Below are positions 38,339 through 51,480 of a stretch of DNA of 64,000 bases, piece by piece. The stretch's first letter is position 1, and each line of letters opens with the position of its first letter. The stretch comes from Neodontobutis hainanensis (lineage: Eukaryota; Chordata; Actinopteri; Gobiiformes; Odontobutidae). Below the pieces are notes generated by a model. The model was given only the letters and a program-made list of their open reading frames with translations, searched no databases and was not told the DNA's origin. A program made the position numbers and the translations under genes. The stretch spans positions 5,541,501 through 5,605,500 of the forward strand of contig JALDNG010000020.1 of the NCBI GenBank assembly GCA_024349245.1. Direction: 5' to 3'.

Positions 38339-41300
38339 GCTGGCGGAGCAATGGACTGGCTACCGGCGAGAGCTTCTGCGCACCAAAGGAAAGCTTCTCC
38401 AGCTTTAGCGTTAGTGTTTTGAAAAGCTAATAAAACGTCTCGCTTTGTTTGGGGGAAATTGTCATTCATTTATTCATTCAAGTATTCCTACCAACCTCAA
38501 ATAACGCTGGGTCAATGTTACAGCTGTAGCTTCCCCTTAAAATGCGATCACACGCGCGATAGTAGCTCCAGATAGCGAGATTCCACGTTGTTTTAAAGAT
38601 CAACTGTCAAAAGAGTAACTGCGGCCGTTTTATTGCAAGCATTCAGCCAATAGAGCCGGTCTGTGCACGGTGAGAACTGTGTCCCGCTGCACACGGCTGT
38701 AGCCCCGCCTGTTTTGGCTCAGAGTCGACCTCAAACAGACGTCAACGCCGCCCACAGCCCTCCGCGCGCTTCTGCGTCACAGCGGATTTTTCTCCGCACT
38801 TCGGGCACAATCTGAAGGACTACAGGCAATTTTTAAAGCGGGCCACCCTCTCATCTGTAACCTACACAACTAGTCACATACATTATATAATGCGCAACAT
38901 AAAATACGCTACAGGATGCATGTGACAACAAGGCAATGGTGCGAGCAACATTTGACACTGTCTGTTTAACCATCACCAAGAAAGGCATAGCCAGCAATTA
39001 TAGATGGGTTTTTAGTATATTATATTTGTATTGTTGGTGGATACATGCTATTGAACTAGTAGTTACATAAGACTAACTGAACCAGAGCTAAATCAGGGGG
39101 AAACTATGGTTTATATGCTCGGAAAGTAGAGGCCATCCACACAGTAACCACACAAGACTGTTTTGAACCCTGTCTAAATCAAGATTTAACCAGGACTGAA
39201 CACAAACACAGTACTAAACTAGAACTAATATTGGCTGCACTGTTTGGTAAGTAGAAGCTATTTCACTGCTTTTGGTTAGACTGAAGGCTCAAACCACCCA
39301 GTGTGTTTTACAAATGGACAATTGCCATATTTAGTGAATATTTTCATAGTTTGTAGTTTCAGCATAACACTGGCTATGTTCCACTTTAGTGTGTATGTAG
39401 AGTGAAACAAATGTCCTTAGCTGCAATCTCATGACCCAAAGAGTGTGTACAGAACAAACACCCAGGAATACATTTCTTCACCAGGCTACACGTGTCAGTC
39501 TCAATGGCTTCTTTTGAGATTTGAGATCAGAGCAAAGGGTCATCAATCAGTCATTCTGATACTAAACGGAAAGGACTTGAAACAGCACAGTCTCTCAGCA
39601 CTGATTATTCAGGGATAGGAGTTCAGTTAGTAAAATACAATTTAGTCGGAATAATAATTTCTAAAATGCATTTAGCTGCCAACACCAATCAAAGTCATTT
39701 CCCTAAACAGAAAAAAGTGTACAAACCTGCACTAGGACAGAACATTTTCTCTACACACATTATCTATTGAACTAAGTATCTTATAGTGACACATAGTTCA
39801 TAATTTTGTCAACCAATAACTCAATTTAAGATTTTTACTCAACAGATTTTTGAGATACAGGTACAATTAACTATAGCCTTAAGTCAGTCAGTTTGAGAAC
39901 AGTACAACTGACACTTCTCTCCAGTAGACGTGTGTGACCCATAAAACCTGCCAGTACCTGACACATTATAAAAGCTTATAAAACAACTTTTTTATGAAAG
40001 ACTGAGGTAAGCCTGTACTAGACTGTGTTTTTTATTTCAACGTAAACTGTCTGACCAAGCTGAGTTGGGGTGGCTAGAAATATTGTTGACTCAACAAAAA
40101 GTCTAGACACAGGCTGAATTACTTGGGGCAGAATCAAGACAAATGTGAACCAAGGCACTGCCAGAACGGCATTTCTGTGGCTTTAGTGTGAAGGGGTCTG
40201 CGAGAGGCTGAGATCCATGTTGATTATTTATAATCCATACATTACCTTGTGCACAAAACCAGAGTAAGACAGTCATAGTTGTATTTATAGTATAGGGTAT
40301 AGGGTTTGATAAGAAATGGAAATATGTAGTCCGGGCAGGGGTGGATAATAATAGGAGGTTTCTGTGTCACTTTTACAGCCTTTTTCTTAATCGTGTTTGA
40401 TGAATATGGGTATCAAGAATAGTCATCATGCTACCCATCCAGCTTGTCTTACTAATAAACATGGCACAAGAAGAACTGAACCATGAGGCACTGGCAGCTG
40501 CTATTTTTGTGTTTACAAGGAGAGTGTTTACTTTGCTCTGCCAAAGCTATTTCTCAAGACCTTTTGACCTGAATGGTTCAAACATTACATCAGCACCAAA
40601 CTGGGCACAGCAGAATATTAAAGGTAATTCTGAGGGACTAGGCTTTGATATTACACATAGAGAAGAGTGTGTTGCCATGGTACCATTCCATGGTTTCACA
40701 CAACAAATTCAAACTCCTCTGTGTCGTATCTGGACAATACAACAAGACAATAATTTAGGTATGAGGTCACATGAAGTCATTAACTGTACTATCAATCCCC
40801 CAAAATGAACTGGGAACTCCCTATTTGTTTTTACTATGACTCTATTTGGCTTCTATTTGTACTTTTCCCAAAAAATAAAATGCAACTAATAGAGAAGTCA
40901 TTTGGTAGCAGTGAATAAATAAAAGTCAGTAATAACTAACATTGGTTAAATAGGCCTAGACTTCCATATTTTACTGCCATAAAGGTAAAGAGTATGAGGT
41001 GTTCCATTTTTAACCTGTCCTCTCAGCACAGTCTTTTCGTCCCAAGGCAAGGGGACATTAGGTGTATCTGGGAAAACCCAGCCTGGAAAGGACATTTAGT
41101 AAAACTGTGAACTTGTTGATGACTGGTTTAGTTTTTACTTTTACTCTGGTTTTACTTTTCAGTAAATGATAGTGAATAAAAGTGTAATAAGATCTCTTAT
41201 TAAGAACTGGATGTACCTTTAGCAATCTAAAACACTAGGGTAGGTCATATTTTGTATTTTATTAAGTACTATAATTCTACAAATATAAGCTGGAATCATA

Positions 41301-43489
41301 TAATTTTCATAAAAACATTCACACATAAAGTGGAAAGTGATAAATTATATATAGAAATGCATAATAAATGATGTGGGAGTAGTTTATGCTGCAAGCTTGA
41401 GTTTTAAAACACTACACAGCCATTGCTTTAAACCCACAGTAGTCCCTTCTCCATACACAGGTCATTTAAAGCAATGAAGCGGTTATAGGGGGTGGCAGTT
41501 AGGTCACACAGTGAATTGTGAATGACGAGTTCAATGAGAGGGTTTTGATGAGAAACATTTAAGTAAAATGTTTTGCTGCATATAACTTGTAATAATACCA
41601 GAGAGGCACATCTGCATGGCAACTACAAACTGATAAATCCTGCAGAGAGAGTCCTTTTTGAGGATAAAAGGCATTATTCAAAAATGGCTTTCATAGACAT
41701 ACCAGCTTGTCATAGTAGAGCAAAAGAACAACACACGTGTCTTTGAGATCATACTAATGCCAAGCTACAATCTATTTAAATGTAATTAAGATTACATAAA
41801 AGTTAAACAACAGAGCTATGAGCATATTTCTACTAGTACATTATACTGAGAAATGAATAGAAATGCTGTGAATGCATCCAATCCCCCCTAATCTTGTGTT
41901 GCCTGCACTTTCCCCCTTCACTGCACACACAAGTTGTTACTAGACCTAATCCTGAGGAAGTGGGTCAGTTGGGCTCTCTGACCTGGTCATTAAAACTAAC
42001 CCAACTCACAACCCTTCAGCTCTTTCTGTGAGCTGTGGCTTTAACTAAAATGCCTGTGTCTTACAGCGGGTCAGGCAATGATTGCATAATTGCCTAGAGA
42101 TGATGATTGCCCGTCAGTTTCGTTTTTATGCGCCCCCCCCATTCAATTTTAATTGTTAATACGTTTCAATCTGTAACTTATTTTACAGACAGTTGTATGG
42201 TATGATTTTAAGTGCTGTCAGTTGTGGATAACTGTTTGATAATTTATAATGGAAACAAAGGAGAAAAATGGTGAAATGGTGAAAAAGGTTAACAGATAAA
42301 TTACCTTCACATTGTGCTAAAGGCTATAGGTCTTTAATAAAAAAATATTTTCAGTGTGTGAGGATCTACTTCTTTGAACATTTTGGATGACATAAAATGA
42401 ACTCAATTAGAAATATCTTTGGCCCTTGAAATTGTTCTCATTTACCAGTGCAGCCTGCGGTGAAATTGAGTTTGGCACCAATGTTACACTGAGTTAATGC
42501 TGAGGCTGACATACTTAGATTTTTTTTGTTCATCCTGACTTTAGTTACTTTAAGCAACAGTGCCCCCCTTTGGTCAAAAAACAGATTGCCCATGTGCCTC
42601 ACTATACGTCAGTGAAACTAATTAAAGCAAAAAGGCCAGCTTCATTTCATTTGGCCTTACTTAGCCCTTTGTTATCGATCGCTTCTGGAGCAGTGAAGCT
42701 CCACTAAAAGTGGCAGTGCGTGCCTGAGAGGCACTTTCATACCGTGGAGGTGTCCCGTGCAGAGGACTCGGACAGGCCGTTACTGCTGTGCTCCCATGGC
42801 GAGGTAGTGCTCAATGCTCTGCTGCTGCTGCTAAGAAACTCCTGCGTTGAGCTTCGTGAGAGGGCCTCCTGAGTAGAGCTGCGGGACAGGCCTGAGTATC
42901 CCAATCGGGAGCCGTACGAATCTGACACATCAGTGTTTCGACTGCGGTAGCTCCTGAGGGAGGAGGAAGTTGGGGTGGAAGATGAAGAGGGGTCGTTAAG
43001 GCCCAGAGTGGCAAGGTCCCGGCTCAGATCGCTCTGGGACACAGACTTTCGACGGCTGAGGGAGATGCTAGAGGCCACCGGCGAAGATGAGAGGTAGCTT
43101 GACTGGGCAGAGGATGAAGAGTAGGAGCTGTATGTGGTGTAGGCCGACCCTCCGCTCAGCCCTGAAGTGTAGCTTTTTACTGGGGTACGACTTAGGCTCT
43201 CACTGCGACGGCTGCTGCTGCTAGTCCCAAGGATATCACTGCGTGGGACAGTCCGGCCCCTGTCCCGATCGGGGTCCGAGGAGGTGCTGTAGTTGCGGGA
43301 GCGGGCGGCAGAGCTGCTCAGGTAGCTGGGTGAGGAGTAGCCTGAGGAGGAGGTGGTGGGCGACTTGTAGGAGGAAAGCCTGTCCCGCTCGCTATAGGAG
43401 CTAAGGCTCAGGGAGGAGGTGTAGGAGCTGTAGTGACTGGTGTAGGAGGAGCCAGTGTAGCGCTTGGCCGTGGACGACACACGGGACAT
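25451..43489 (-). CDS. usp2: Ubiquitin-specific protease 2, long isoform
   Basis: Predicted 594-residue cysteine deubiquitinase (human USP2a, 605). First coding exon 42743-43489, then 29912-29962, 28857-28980, 28477-28588, 28228-28338, 27643-27707, 27033-27136, 26737-26817, 26181-26259, 25923-26027, 25714-25834, 25451-25535; phases agree at every junction. The N-terminal 249 residues begin MSRVSSTAKRYT, as in USP2a, and are very rich in Ser, Tyr and Thr, so probably disordered. The catalytic domain carries GNTCFMNS (Cys267), QQDAQEFLRFLLDGLHNEV, the zinc-site cysteines of CSHCGFC and CYRCKAR, GGHYTAYC (His547) and FNDS (Asn564). The end SSQVRSSDAYVLFYELAS matches USP2 closely. USP2 is known to stabilise cyclin D1, MDM2 and clock components; those roles here are inferred by orthology. 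The catalytic exons are compact, whereas the 5' introns are 8-13 kb. Confidence 0.96.
29963..38182. other. usp2: usp2 intron between short first exon and core
   Basis: About 8.2 kb of AT-rich intron. It holds one long TA microsatellite (37321-37437) and no recognisable exon. The + strand open frames of up to 109 codons near 37.3 kb are the microsatellite itself. Confidence 0.7.
37321..37437. repeat. Long TA microsatellite with TATC start
   Basis: Roughly 115 bp of TA dinucleotides after an imperfect TATC/TATA lead-in, in a usp2 intron. It creates artefact open frames encoding Tyr-Ile repeats. It is likely length-polymorphic. Confidence 0.95.
38340..38820 (-). promoter_or_regulatory. usp2: Promoter region of short usp2 isoform
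   Basis: A G+C-rich, CpG-rich block directly upstream of the short first coding exon. It includes TGCGTCAC at 38773-38780, a CRE/AP-1-like variant. No TATA box is obvious. The call rests on position, composition and the known internal promoter of mammalian USP2. Confidence 0.6.
38821..42742. other. usp2: usp2 intron below the long first coding exon
   Basis: AT-rich sequence without recognised exon or transposon. A 126-codon + strand open frame at 40428-40808 has no recognisable domain and is probably chance. Confidence 0.55.
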
Positions 43490-43550
43490 GCTGCTGCTGC
43501 TGGTGCGTTCTTAGGCACAAGACTAGGGCACCTCTGGAAGACCGCATCGA
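43490..43550 (-). other. usp2: usp2 long-isoform 5' UTR segment with upstream ATG
   Basis: A clear acceptor (TTTGCAG at about 43551) precedes the exon that holds the long-isoform start codon, so at least one non-coding exon lies upstream. An upstream ATG at about 43545-43547 opens another frame (MRSSRGALVLCLRTHQQQQ) that overlaps the main start codon. Confidence 0.6.
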
Positions 43551-45179
43551 CTGCAAACAGCAAAGAGACACAAGTCGTTCATCAGCAACATTCACTACTT
43601 ACACAGCAACAATGGACGTGCCAAAGGAGACACTGAGCTGGACACTCTATTTAGTGATAGAGGGGATAAAAAGAGAGGGGACTAAACTGGGTTAGTATGG
43701 ATTTCCAAATGTAGCAGTATTTATACAAGTTACTAGCTAGCATAAAACTACCTAAATTAATTTGTGCTTATCTATAAATTGAGTAATGTAGTATTAGTTT
43801 ATGCTAAAATGAAATAAATCTCTTAATTTTATATACCTTATTGTTGAAAATTCTATAAATAATATTTTTCTGGCAGGATTTTCAGACAGGATTTGGATGT
43901 ACTGTAGATATGTTTCATTCAATTAAATTCAGTTTGACTCTGTTGGCAGGTAGAGTTAGCTACCTCTCAATAAAATAAAACATAATTGGATAATTATGAT
44001 AGCTTTCAGTTCAGCCCCTAATTGAGTCAAAAGATGTAGTAACGGCTTCTATTGTGATCTAATAATTCCGTATCTAACAACAGCAGTCAGTGTGACGCCC
44101 GACAGTCAGGCGTCCCACAACGTGAGAGGCTCTGGTTCACAGGCACAGCAGCGTTTGAATAAATAAAAGTATCTGGTGTTGTTGAGCCGTGTTGAGTTCA
44201 GTTTGGGAGGCTCCTGTTTCTTTAATTGGCCAACCTCTCTTCTCTCTGAGCTTTCCCTGCACTGACTTCTCCAAATGATCATTCCTCTACTAGTCTATAT
44301 CGCTTTCTCTCTCTCTCTCTGACCATAGCCTAATCAATTATTCAGCATATGGATGTGGAGTAGGCAGACGGGCAGTGCACTGGAGAGATGCCATAGCAGA
44401 CCGCTGCCCAAAACACAAGTGAGACGCTGAGTGGACCACTGCTGAACCAGCTGCTACGCTAAGACGATAAGACTATAATGTTAAATCAATGTTCAATTCT
44501 ACACCGGGTTGGTGTCAGTAAGACTCAGGTGCAACCTCTAGCCTCGTGGACAGTAAGGAATGCAGTGAGGCCTGTTCATTGTCTGAAGGATATGAGTATC
44601 TAGAGTTAAGTTCCTAGTTTATAATAATTGTTCAGGAGCAAATTTTTGATATCTTAGTTTTGTGTGGTTACTTTGATTAACAGAGTAAATGCTTCCATTT
44701 TTGTCTCTTTTACACTCACTGCTTAATGAGCCTACATCAACGTCTGAACTCAGACTCTTTTTTTTCTTTTCTCACTGTTTACACCTGCACTATTGATGTT
44801 ATTGCTCATTTCTATAAATCTATTGCAAATCTATTACTTCTACTAGTTCACATATTACTTCTTTGGCTCATTGTGCAATTGACAAAAACATAACTTTTAC
44901 CTCACAATATAAATCAGACTGTTTTACATTCATAGAAATACATGCTTCAATTACAGAAAAAGGTTTGTTTTTTTTCTCTCTCTCTTTTGAAAAAGTGATT
45001 TATACGCATTCCAACTCAATCTATTGTTTGTCTTCAATTTGTTGTAGTATTGGATTTGTTGAATATATTCAGACAATCGAGTGAAGAGATGTGGTGAGTG
45101 TGGGAGAGACCTCAGCCGTGGGAGTATCATCTCGAAGCTGAACTCATAAGACGATGAACTAAACTATAGATTTCACTGG

Positions 45180-45420
45180 AAAGGAGTCGTCTCCAGGGAA
45201 ACAACAATGCACAACGCAGCCATGCACCACACACTCGTACTCTCTCTGGCTACTCTGCGTTTTCTCCCGCCCCTCGGTGTGTGCAAACCAGCAGTCACCA
45301 TGGCCGCCATGGCAACAAGCTGCATTTGTTTCCTTGCTACCGACGCATAAAGGACCTAAAAGCTGCAGTGGAGGGGCAGAGTCTGCAGCTAATTTATACT
45401 TTATGCTAGAGCCTGACAAC
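45180..45420. promoter_or_regulatory. G+C-rich intronic block with X-box-like site
   Basis: Stands out from the AT-rich intron. It contains GCCGCCATGGCAAC (45303-45316), close to the RFX X-box, beside a second CCATGG in an inverted arrangement. It could be an enhancer or minor promoter of usp2. The evidence is only composition and motif. Confidence 0.3.
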
Positions 45421-45844
45421 TGTAAAGGGAACGTGAAAAGTGCTGCCTAAAGCATCTAAACAGAGCAGAAAGGCCTAGAATGAATGAGGTGGTGAATTAG
45501 AAGCAGGAAAGTGGAGGAGAGGTCTGGTGGAGGGAGTATGTTTTATCAGCTGAGGCATTGCTTGGCAAAAAGCAAGAGGAGATGAGGTTACAGTCACTGG
45601 GCAAGGTTCAGAAAAACACCAATTTCACTGGAGAATGACAGCTTAAAGTGGCTTTTATAGAGAGAACATTATTATTGTTATCACTGTAAAGGAGTATAGC
45701 TTTCTTATCATTCTTGTCAGCCATCTAAAGTATTCAAAATTGTGAAACAATGTAAGTTCTATGCTGTTGGCTGCTTGACTTGAACATGTCTCAAACCAAA
45801 GTAAAAGCTTTGCCCAAAAAGTTTCATATCAAAGTGTTTATTAC

Positions 45845-46450
45845 AGGATTACTGGATTATTGCAATGGCTGGACTCCCTGCCTGCACAACCAATCTTTTG
45901 CCGATGATCCAGAATGCAGCAGCAAAAGTGGTCTTCAATGATCCGAAGAGACAAACGTAACTCTTCTCTTCATTAAGTTACACTGGCTCCCTGTTGACGC
46001 CTGGATAAAGTTCAAAGCTATGCTCTTGGCCTACAAGACCAACACTGGCTCCGCACCCTCATATCTTCATGTCTACATGTCTAATACAGACCTATGTTCC
46101 TGCCAGATCCTTGCACTCTGCAAATGAATAACATCTGGTGGTACCATCTCAAAAAGAAAAAATCTCTTGCGTACTTTCTCTGGATCAGTTCCACATTGCT
46201 GGAATGATCTACCTGCTGCTACAAGATCAGCATATTCTGGAGCCATCTTTAAAAAAAAAAACCTAAAAAACACATCTTTTCCATTAACACATAACTGACA
46301 AACACTGAATTCTACTTCCTTTCTATCTTAAAATTATCTTAATTATCTTAAAACTATTTTTTGGTGCACTTTTTGTTACTTCCATTGTTTTCCTCATTTG
46401 TAAGTCGCTTTAGATAAAAGCGTCTGCTAAATGACTAAATGTAAACGTAA
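45845..46450 (+). mobile_element. LINE remnant (L2/CR1-like 3' end)
   Basis: The + strand encodes broken pieces of the C-terminal part of a fish non-LTR reverse transcriptase ORF: LDYCNGW, then LHWLPVDAWIKFKAMLLAYK and GSAPSYLH, with stops and frameshifts between them. The 3' end is GATAAAAGCGTCTGCTAAAT, a tail shared with the SINE at 58.8-59.06 kb. It is 5'-truncated and dead, in a usp2 intron. I can name the LINE subfamily only tentatively. Confidence 0.75.
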
Positions 46451-48317
46451 CTGTATTAACAGATGGTTAGAGTTAACAGCTGCCTGAATATTATATATAA
46501 TAACATTGAATGAAATGTGCTCTTTAGATCAAAAAGAGCTAAAACCTTGGCTTCTGGTTTTGTGTTCTGTGGATCAAAGAGCATGCTCACTGCAGTTGTT
46601 CTCCTGCAGTGGAGCTGTATCAGAGTGTCTGCAACAAACTTTGCCTTGGCCCGTCTGTGAGAGACTTCTTCATGATACTGTAAACCAGTCAATAAAATGG
46701 CACTGGCCTTCCAGACATACTGTACAGGTCATTTTCACAATGATAGTGATTATGTGATTATGATTAATGCAAAAGAGCTGTCACAGCAAAGAGGAGCAAT
46801 GGGTAAAACTGGTCATTGTTTTGATAAGGTGTTTTAGCAGAAGGCCATTAGCAGGTCTCTGGACTGTGCTGGGTTTGGACTGGTCTTACAGTGGCTATAT
46901 ATACTCTGAAATGTGAGCAGATGAGACACTGCTGAGTTCTGTGAGAGCCACGCTGACGCCTTTGCTCTCTCTGTGAATCTAACTCCAGCCAAGCCGACTC
47001 AAACAAAAGTATATGCCTGTCTCCACGCCCCATGGCTTAAGTTCAGTGTCCTCCAATGGCCACTGGGCAAGATCTATTCAGTGCTTTGTTTCAGTCAGAA
47101 GCACTGTAATACCACAACTGTTTTATGTTTTACATTTACATTTTCTTCTTATACCTAATTGTAATGCTGTAGCAGGAACTTTAGAGATCTGTTTATATGC
47201 ATGCCCCAAAACCTCAATGAACATTCACTACTTTAGGAAAGGCAATATAGTGTTGCTTTAATAAAATGCAAGTAAAAAGTAATTTAATATACCAAGCATC
47301 TTCAAGAATAAAGACATAAATGAGACAATGCCAAAAACAAAATTCAAACACTAGGCCCTTATTGATATTCTAAAGCCCAAAGAGGAGCAGCCAATGAGGA
47401 TTTATCATTACACCATCTGTTGGTGACTCACAGAAGAGGCCATGAAGCAGCAGTGACCGCAGGCGGCACTGATGGATGCTCCAGTGTCTGCAAATGAATG
47501 ATTGCTTATGTATTGGGCTAATCATCAGCTCTATTAGACTGTCATTATTATAAACACCTCCAGTGACGCAGACAAGACTCATTACAAAGTACTCATCAAG
47601 AGCACACAGCATAAATGAGCCTCAAAAACCATAGTCACCATTTTGCATTTTGAAACCAGTGGGAGACTTTAAAGTCTCCGGATGCCATATAGTGGTTTAT
47701 TGAAAGTTAAATTTTCTTCGTTGTTACTATAAATGCACTTACTGAGTCCAGAGCTAGTGATAATGTACAGTTTAATATTAGTAGCCTTTCAGCATTTGTA
47801 TTCAAAGTGTCCTATTAGTGTCTTAGCCTACATCTTTTTATGGCAGTGATATTACAAACTGAGGGCACTGACGCACAGCATCAGCATATCCACTTTAGTC
47901 ATTTGAGTGAGTCACTGTGGGCTAAAAAACAATGAATAAGTTTGTTTTTATCTAGCTTTTTACACTCATTTTGAGACATAATGAACTGAAAAGACAGACT
48001 CAATGGTTATTGCACACTAATTATTCACTCTAATTAATGGTTTGATTAGAAAGTGCAGCCTCATCAACATTAAGAGTAGACAGACAAAGACATGTTTTAT
48101 CAAAAGGGGAGGTGTTATGTAAATAAATAAAGATATAAATGAGTGAAGCTAATATTATTTTTAAAACAAAACTAAATTCCTTTGCCAAATAAAAAAGTAT
48201 TTTAGTCTTGTAAGAGTTTTGTGCGCCTTAATAACATTAAATATCCTCCATAAAAGCCCTTACATATCTCAGTTATTGCCAAATTGCACAAACTAAGTAT
48301 GAATATTTACTGATTAC

Positions 48318-48435
48318 CTGCTATATTTGTAATGGTTTGTCAATCCCCACCAACTGAAAAGGCTTTGGGGCGGCTCATCCTTCTGTTGCTACACCGGTGT
48401 ATCCATAGGTGCCGGCTTTGTGACAGAGTTCACTC
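48318..48435 (-). other. usp2: Probable non-coding 5' exon of usp2
   Basis: Bounded on the minus strand by TTTCTTTTAG at 48436 and by GTAATCAG below 48318. Joined after the exon at 51293, its first codons are GAG TGA, so it ends an upstream reading frame. It would link the distal promoter to the coding exon at 43550. No transcript evidence is available here. Confidence 0.4.
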
Positions 48436-51292
48436 CTAAAAGAAACAGAGGACAAGACAGGTAAACAGAAGAGTAACACAAAGCCTCATCTCATTAGTCT
48501 ATGAGGTCCGGTGCTTACATTACCTATTTAAAGATCGCACAAAACACTATATTTAGCTGAGTGGTGCCATTATATGTTTGACTTCACAACAGACAACCCC
48601 GGAGCAAAATAAGACAATGGAGTTTTTGTAGGCTAGAATTAAAGATTCACTGCTCTTCTTTAAAACGTAAACATTGCAGTCATAAACAGGTTGCCAAAGT
48701 CTTCATTATATGTAGCTCTCCTTTGCACTTATTTGCACATTGTCACATCCCAACCAGGCACTATATTTATTTTCACCATCTAGCGCCAAACTGTTGCTAT
48801 TCTCAACTCCAGAGAACAGTTTTCTGAAACGTAATCCTGATCCTGTTCGCCTCCTTAGGGCACTGGCAGACTACAGCTCCTATCCCACAAGTGACAGGCA
48901 GGTACCTAAAGCAAGAAAGAGTTGTGTTTATTGGTTTGCAAGAGGCTCACCCTTGTTGTTCAGAGCGGCTATGGGCAGAAGGCGATGGGGTGCTACTTGG
49001 GAGGCTGTGGCCACAGAGTGTGAGAGGATAGTATGAGCACAGCCACGCAGAATGCCACAGATCAAGTTACAGAGCTGGTAAATATAGCAGCCGCCTATGA
49101 CCTCCACAGGTCACTCAACACTCCGCAGCATTCCAATTTGTTCTTAAAGGACAAGCATTAGGGCTTTTCACAAGGCCGCCGGGTACGCACAGGGTGTACA
49201 GCGAGCCACAGCAGGTCGGCTCCTGAGAGAAATTTAAATTTGAAATGAATAAGGAACGAGCTTAAGTGGAGCATGACTCATCCGCAGGAATCTCTACTGT
49301 TAACAAACAGAAGCATCTAAGTCCACCATGTTGGCTACCATATATAAGGGTGCACAGAGGTGGTATAAAAACCTCCTCAGTGAATTATAACAAACACAGG
49401 GAATAACTGTAAGATCTTTGGAGCTGATAAAGGTGGTAAATAGGTCACACGTGTGGTATAGTGTGTGGGCAGTGCCTTGTTATGCATGTTGAAGAAATAT
49501 AAAATTATTCTGCAATTTTTACCTTTTCAATTCAGTATTTTTTTATTGGTTTATTTATAACTAAACAACTTAATTTGTAAAATTGTAAAAAGTAAGTATT
49601 AACATTGGTATCAAAAATGCAACTGCTTCTTGGTTAGACATAAAGTGATATAAGGGCATCTCTATCAACAATTAAGAACAAAGACAGAGTGTGCTTGTCA
49701 ATAACATGAAAGGTCAGCAGCTTTAAAAACTATAACCAAATGCATGTCTTTAGTACTGTACTGTAATGCATTACCAGGTGAACTTGTGACTCTACATTGT
49801 CCATAACAATGATTGTGAGGTGAACTGTTGTCTGGAAAGGTCAGCCCATAGAACAGTGAGCAATTGTTTGATACCACTTCAGTCCCCTGAGTCATCTTGG
49901 ATAGATAGGAGCCTTAATACAGTTAGATGAGGAGGATAAATGATAAAATGCATTGTTTAAGTATTTTGTGAAAATGTGGGGGTTACACTGTTTAGATAAG
50001 TGCTTCCCAAACAAAAAAAAATAAATAAATTGGCCAGGACCAAGTTAAGTAAATATAATAACACTTTGTCTCTTTATATGTTTTATTTAGCAATCTAATG
50101 AAGATGGTTTGAAAATGTGGAAAAATATAGTGTTTAGGACTCGAAGCATAATTCATTTGGTATTTTGAATGTAGGCTCCAGCAAAAAAAAAAATAAATAA
50201 AAATATATATATATATATTATTAAGTTATTACGCAGGCAGTGTAATTGATAGTATGATGGAGATGATGATAATCGTAAAGGTCTGTCATTTAAAAGAGCA
50301 AACTGAGCAATCCCAGCTTAAATCCCAATATGGTGCTGGTTATTGAATATGCATTAAAAGCACATTACAGAGGAAAAACGTCAGCGCAGGAACACCATTG
50401 ACGTACAGTATGTGTCAGTGCGCGAAGCAATGGAAAAAAGCCGTAGTCTTCTACCAAGTGGACTGTCTGTGAGAGGGGTATAGCGTTACATGACATGAGA
50501 TGGAGATGAGACGACACTGGCACAAAACCTATAATCAACCCTCTGCGGTCTGTAGAGCCGCTTTATTCAGATACGGACTGACAGATTTCAATGTATTAGC
50601 ACTAGATAATATCGTATGAAGAATGTGTGTAGTGCTAATTCACACGTGATCAAGGTATATGTAACCAGTCAGACTGCAGGACATGGCTGTGCGGGAGAGG
50701 GGCGGGGATCCCAGTACTAAACTTAAAGTCGTCCTGCCGTTTAACATCAGCCTCTTAGCCCAACGTAAGCATATTTTCCATACAAATCTGTAGAAAACTC
50801 ACGCATTGCAAAGTCAATATCAAGTATTTGAGTAACCCAAGTTAGCAGAGGCACTGAAAGAGCTTACGTTCAAACGGCTACTTATTGTAGTTTCTTTTTT
50901 TTTTTTGCTAAACCCACATTGAGTCTATACAATGTAAAGGTACAGGTGCTATTTAAATAACAAAGCAAAACACAAAACACACCAGTCTCCGTTAACCACA
51001 TCTGCTACATAACCAGTTTAATTCAGAAGATCTTCATGAGCTAGCTAACTGACCTCACGTTTTTTCATTATCAGCTTCGTTAAAAAGTGTTTAAAACTTA
51101 CAGTGCGAAGAAAATATCGTTTTGTGTTGGTCACTCTAACTCAGTGCAAGTTGGAAATGTTTTATTGTTTAAGTTTCAATGAAGTTTGGAGGGCTTGTGT
51201 CCTAAGAAGGGTAAAATATATTTTAATGTAGCTGTAGTGAAGCGACGTAGGTTAACTAACTAGCGTTAACACAACTAACTGCATTCACTCAC
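48436..51292. other. usp2: usp2 first intron (proposed)
   Basis: AT-rich, with short A-rich and TA runs near 50190-50220 and no recognised exon. CACGTG E-boxes occur at 49448-49453 and 50643-50648. They are worth noting because mammalian Usp2 is clock-controlled, but six-base sites occur often by chance. Confidence 0.4.
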
Positions 51293-51480
51293 CCTATAGC
51301 TGGACATCCCACCGGAGCCAAAAACGGCCACCAAAATGACCATTACTTGTATTCCGAAAAAAATGTTGGTTGAAATGGCACACCTACGTGTTTTTTCTTC
51401 AAGGCTTAGGCAACGATGGTATTCATATATCTCCCCTGTCCTCCTGCAGTTGTAGACTTTCAGTGATACCCAACTAACGG
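51293..51480 (-). other. usp2: Probable first exon of long usp2 transcript
   Basis: The donor (AGG then GTGAGTG) at 51292 is strong, and the sequence above it has promoter character. The exon carries an ATG opening MVILVAVFGSGGMSSYR, which stops one codon into the next proposed exon, so it behaves as a short upstream ORF. The 5' boundary is approximate. Confidence 0.45.

Larger units (their letters stand above)
43551..48317. other. usp2: usp2 5' intron, 43.6-48.3 kb
   Basis: Intron of the proposed long-isoform 5' UTR. It contains a LINE remnant (45845-46450) and a G+C-rich block at about 45180-45420. No other exon is recognised. Confidence 0.5.

Noticed and set aside
40428..40808. 126-codon + strand frame in a usp2 intron
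   Set aside because: No domain, no splice context, composition like its surroundings. Chance is the best explanation, though it is long enough to test with transcripts.
43401..43595. 64-codon minus-strand frame (Gln/His/Leu-rich)
   Set aside because: Most of it is an alternate frame of the usp2 Ser-rich exon. Only its possible role as an upstream ORF was kept.
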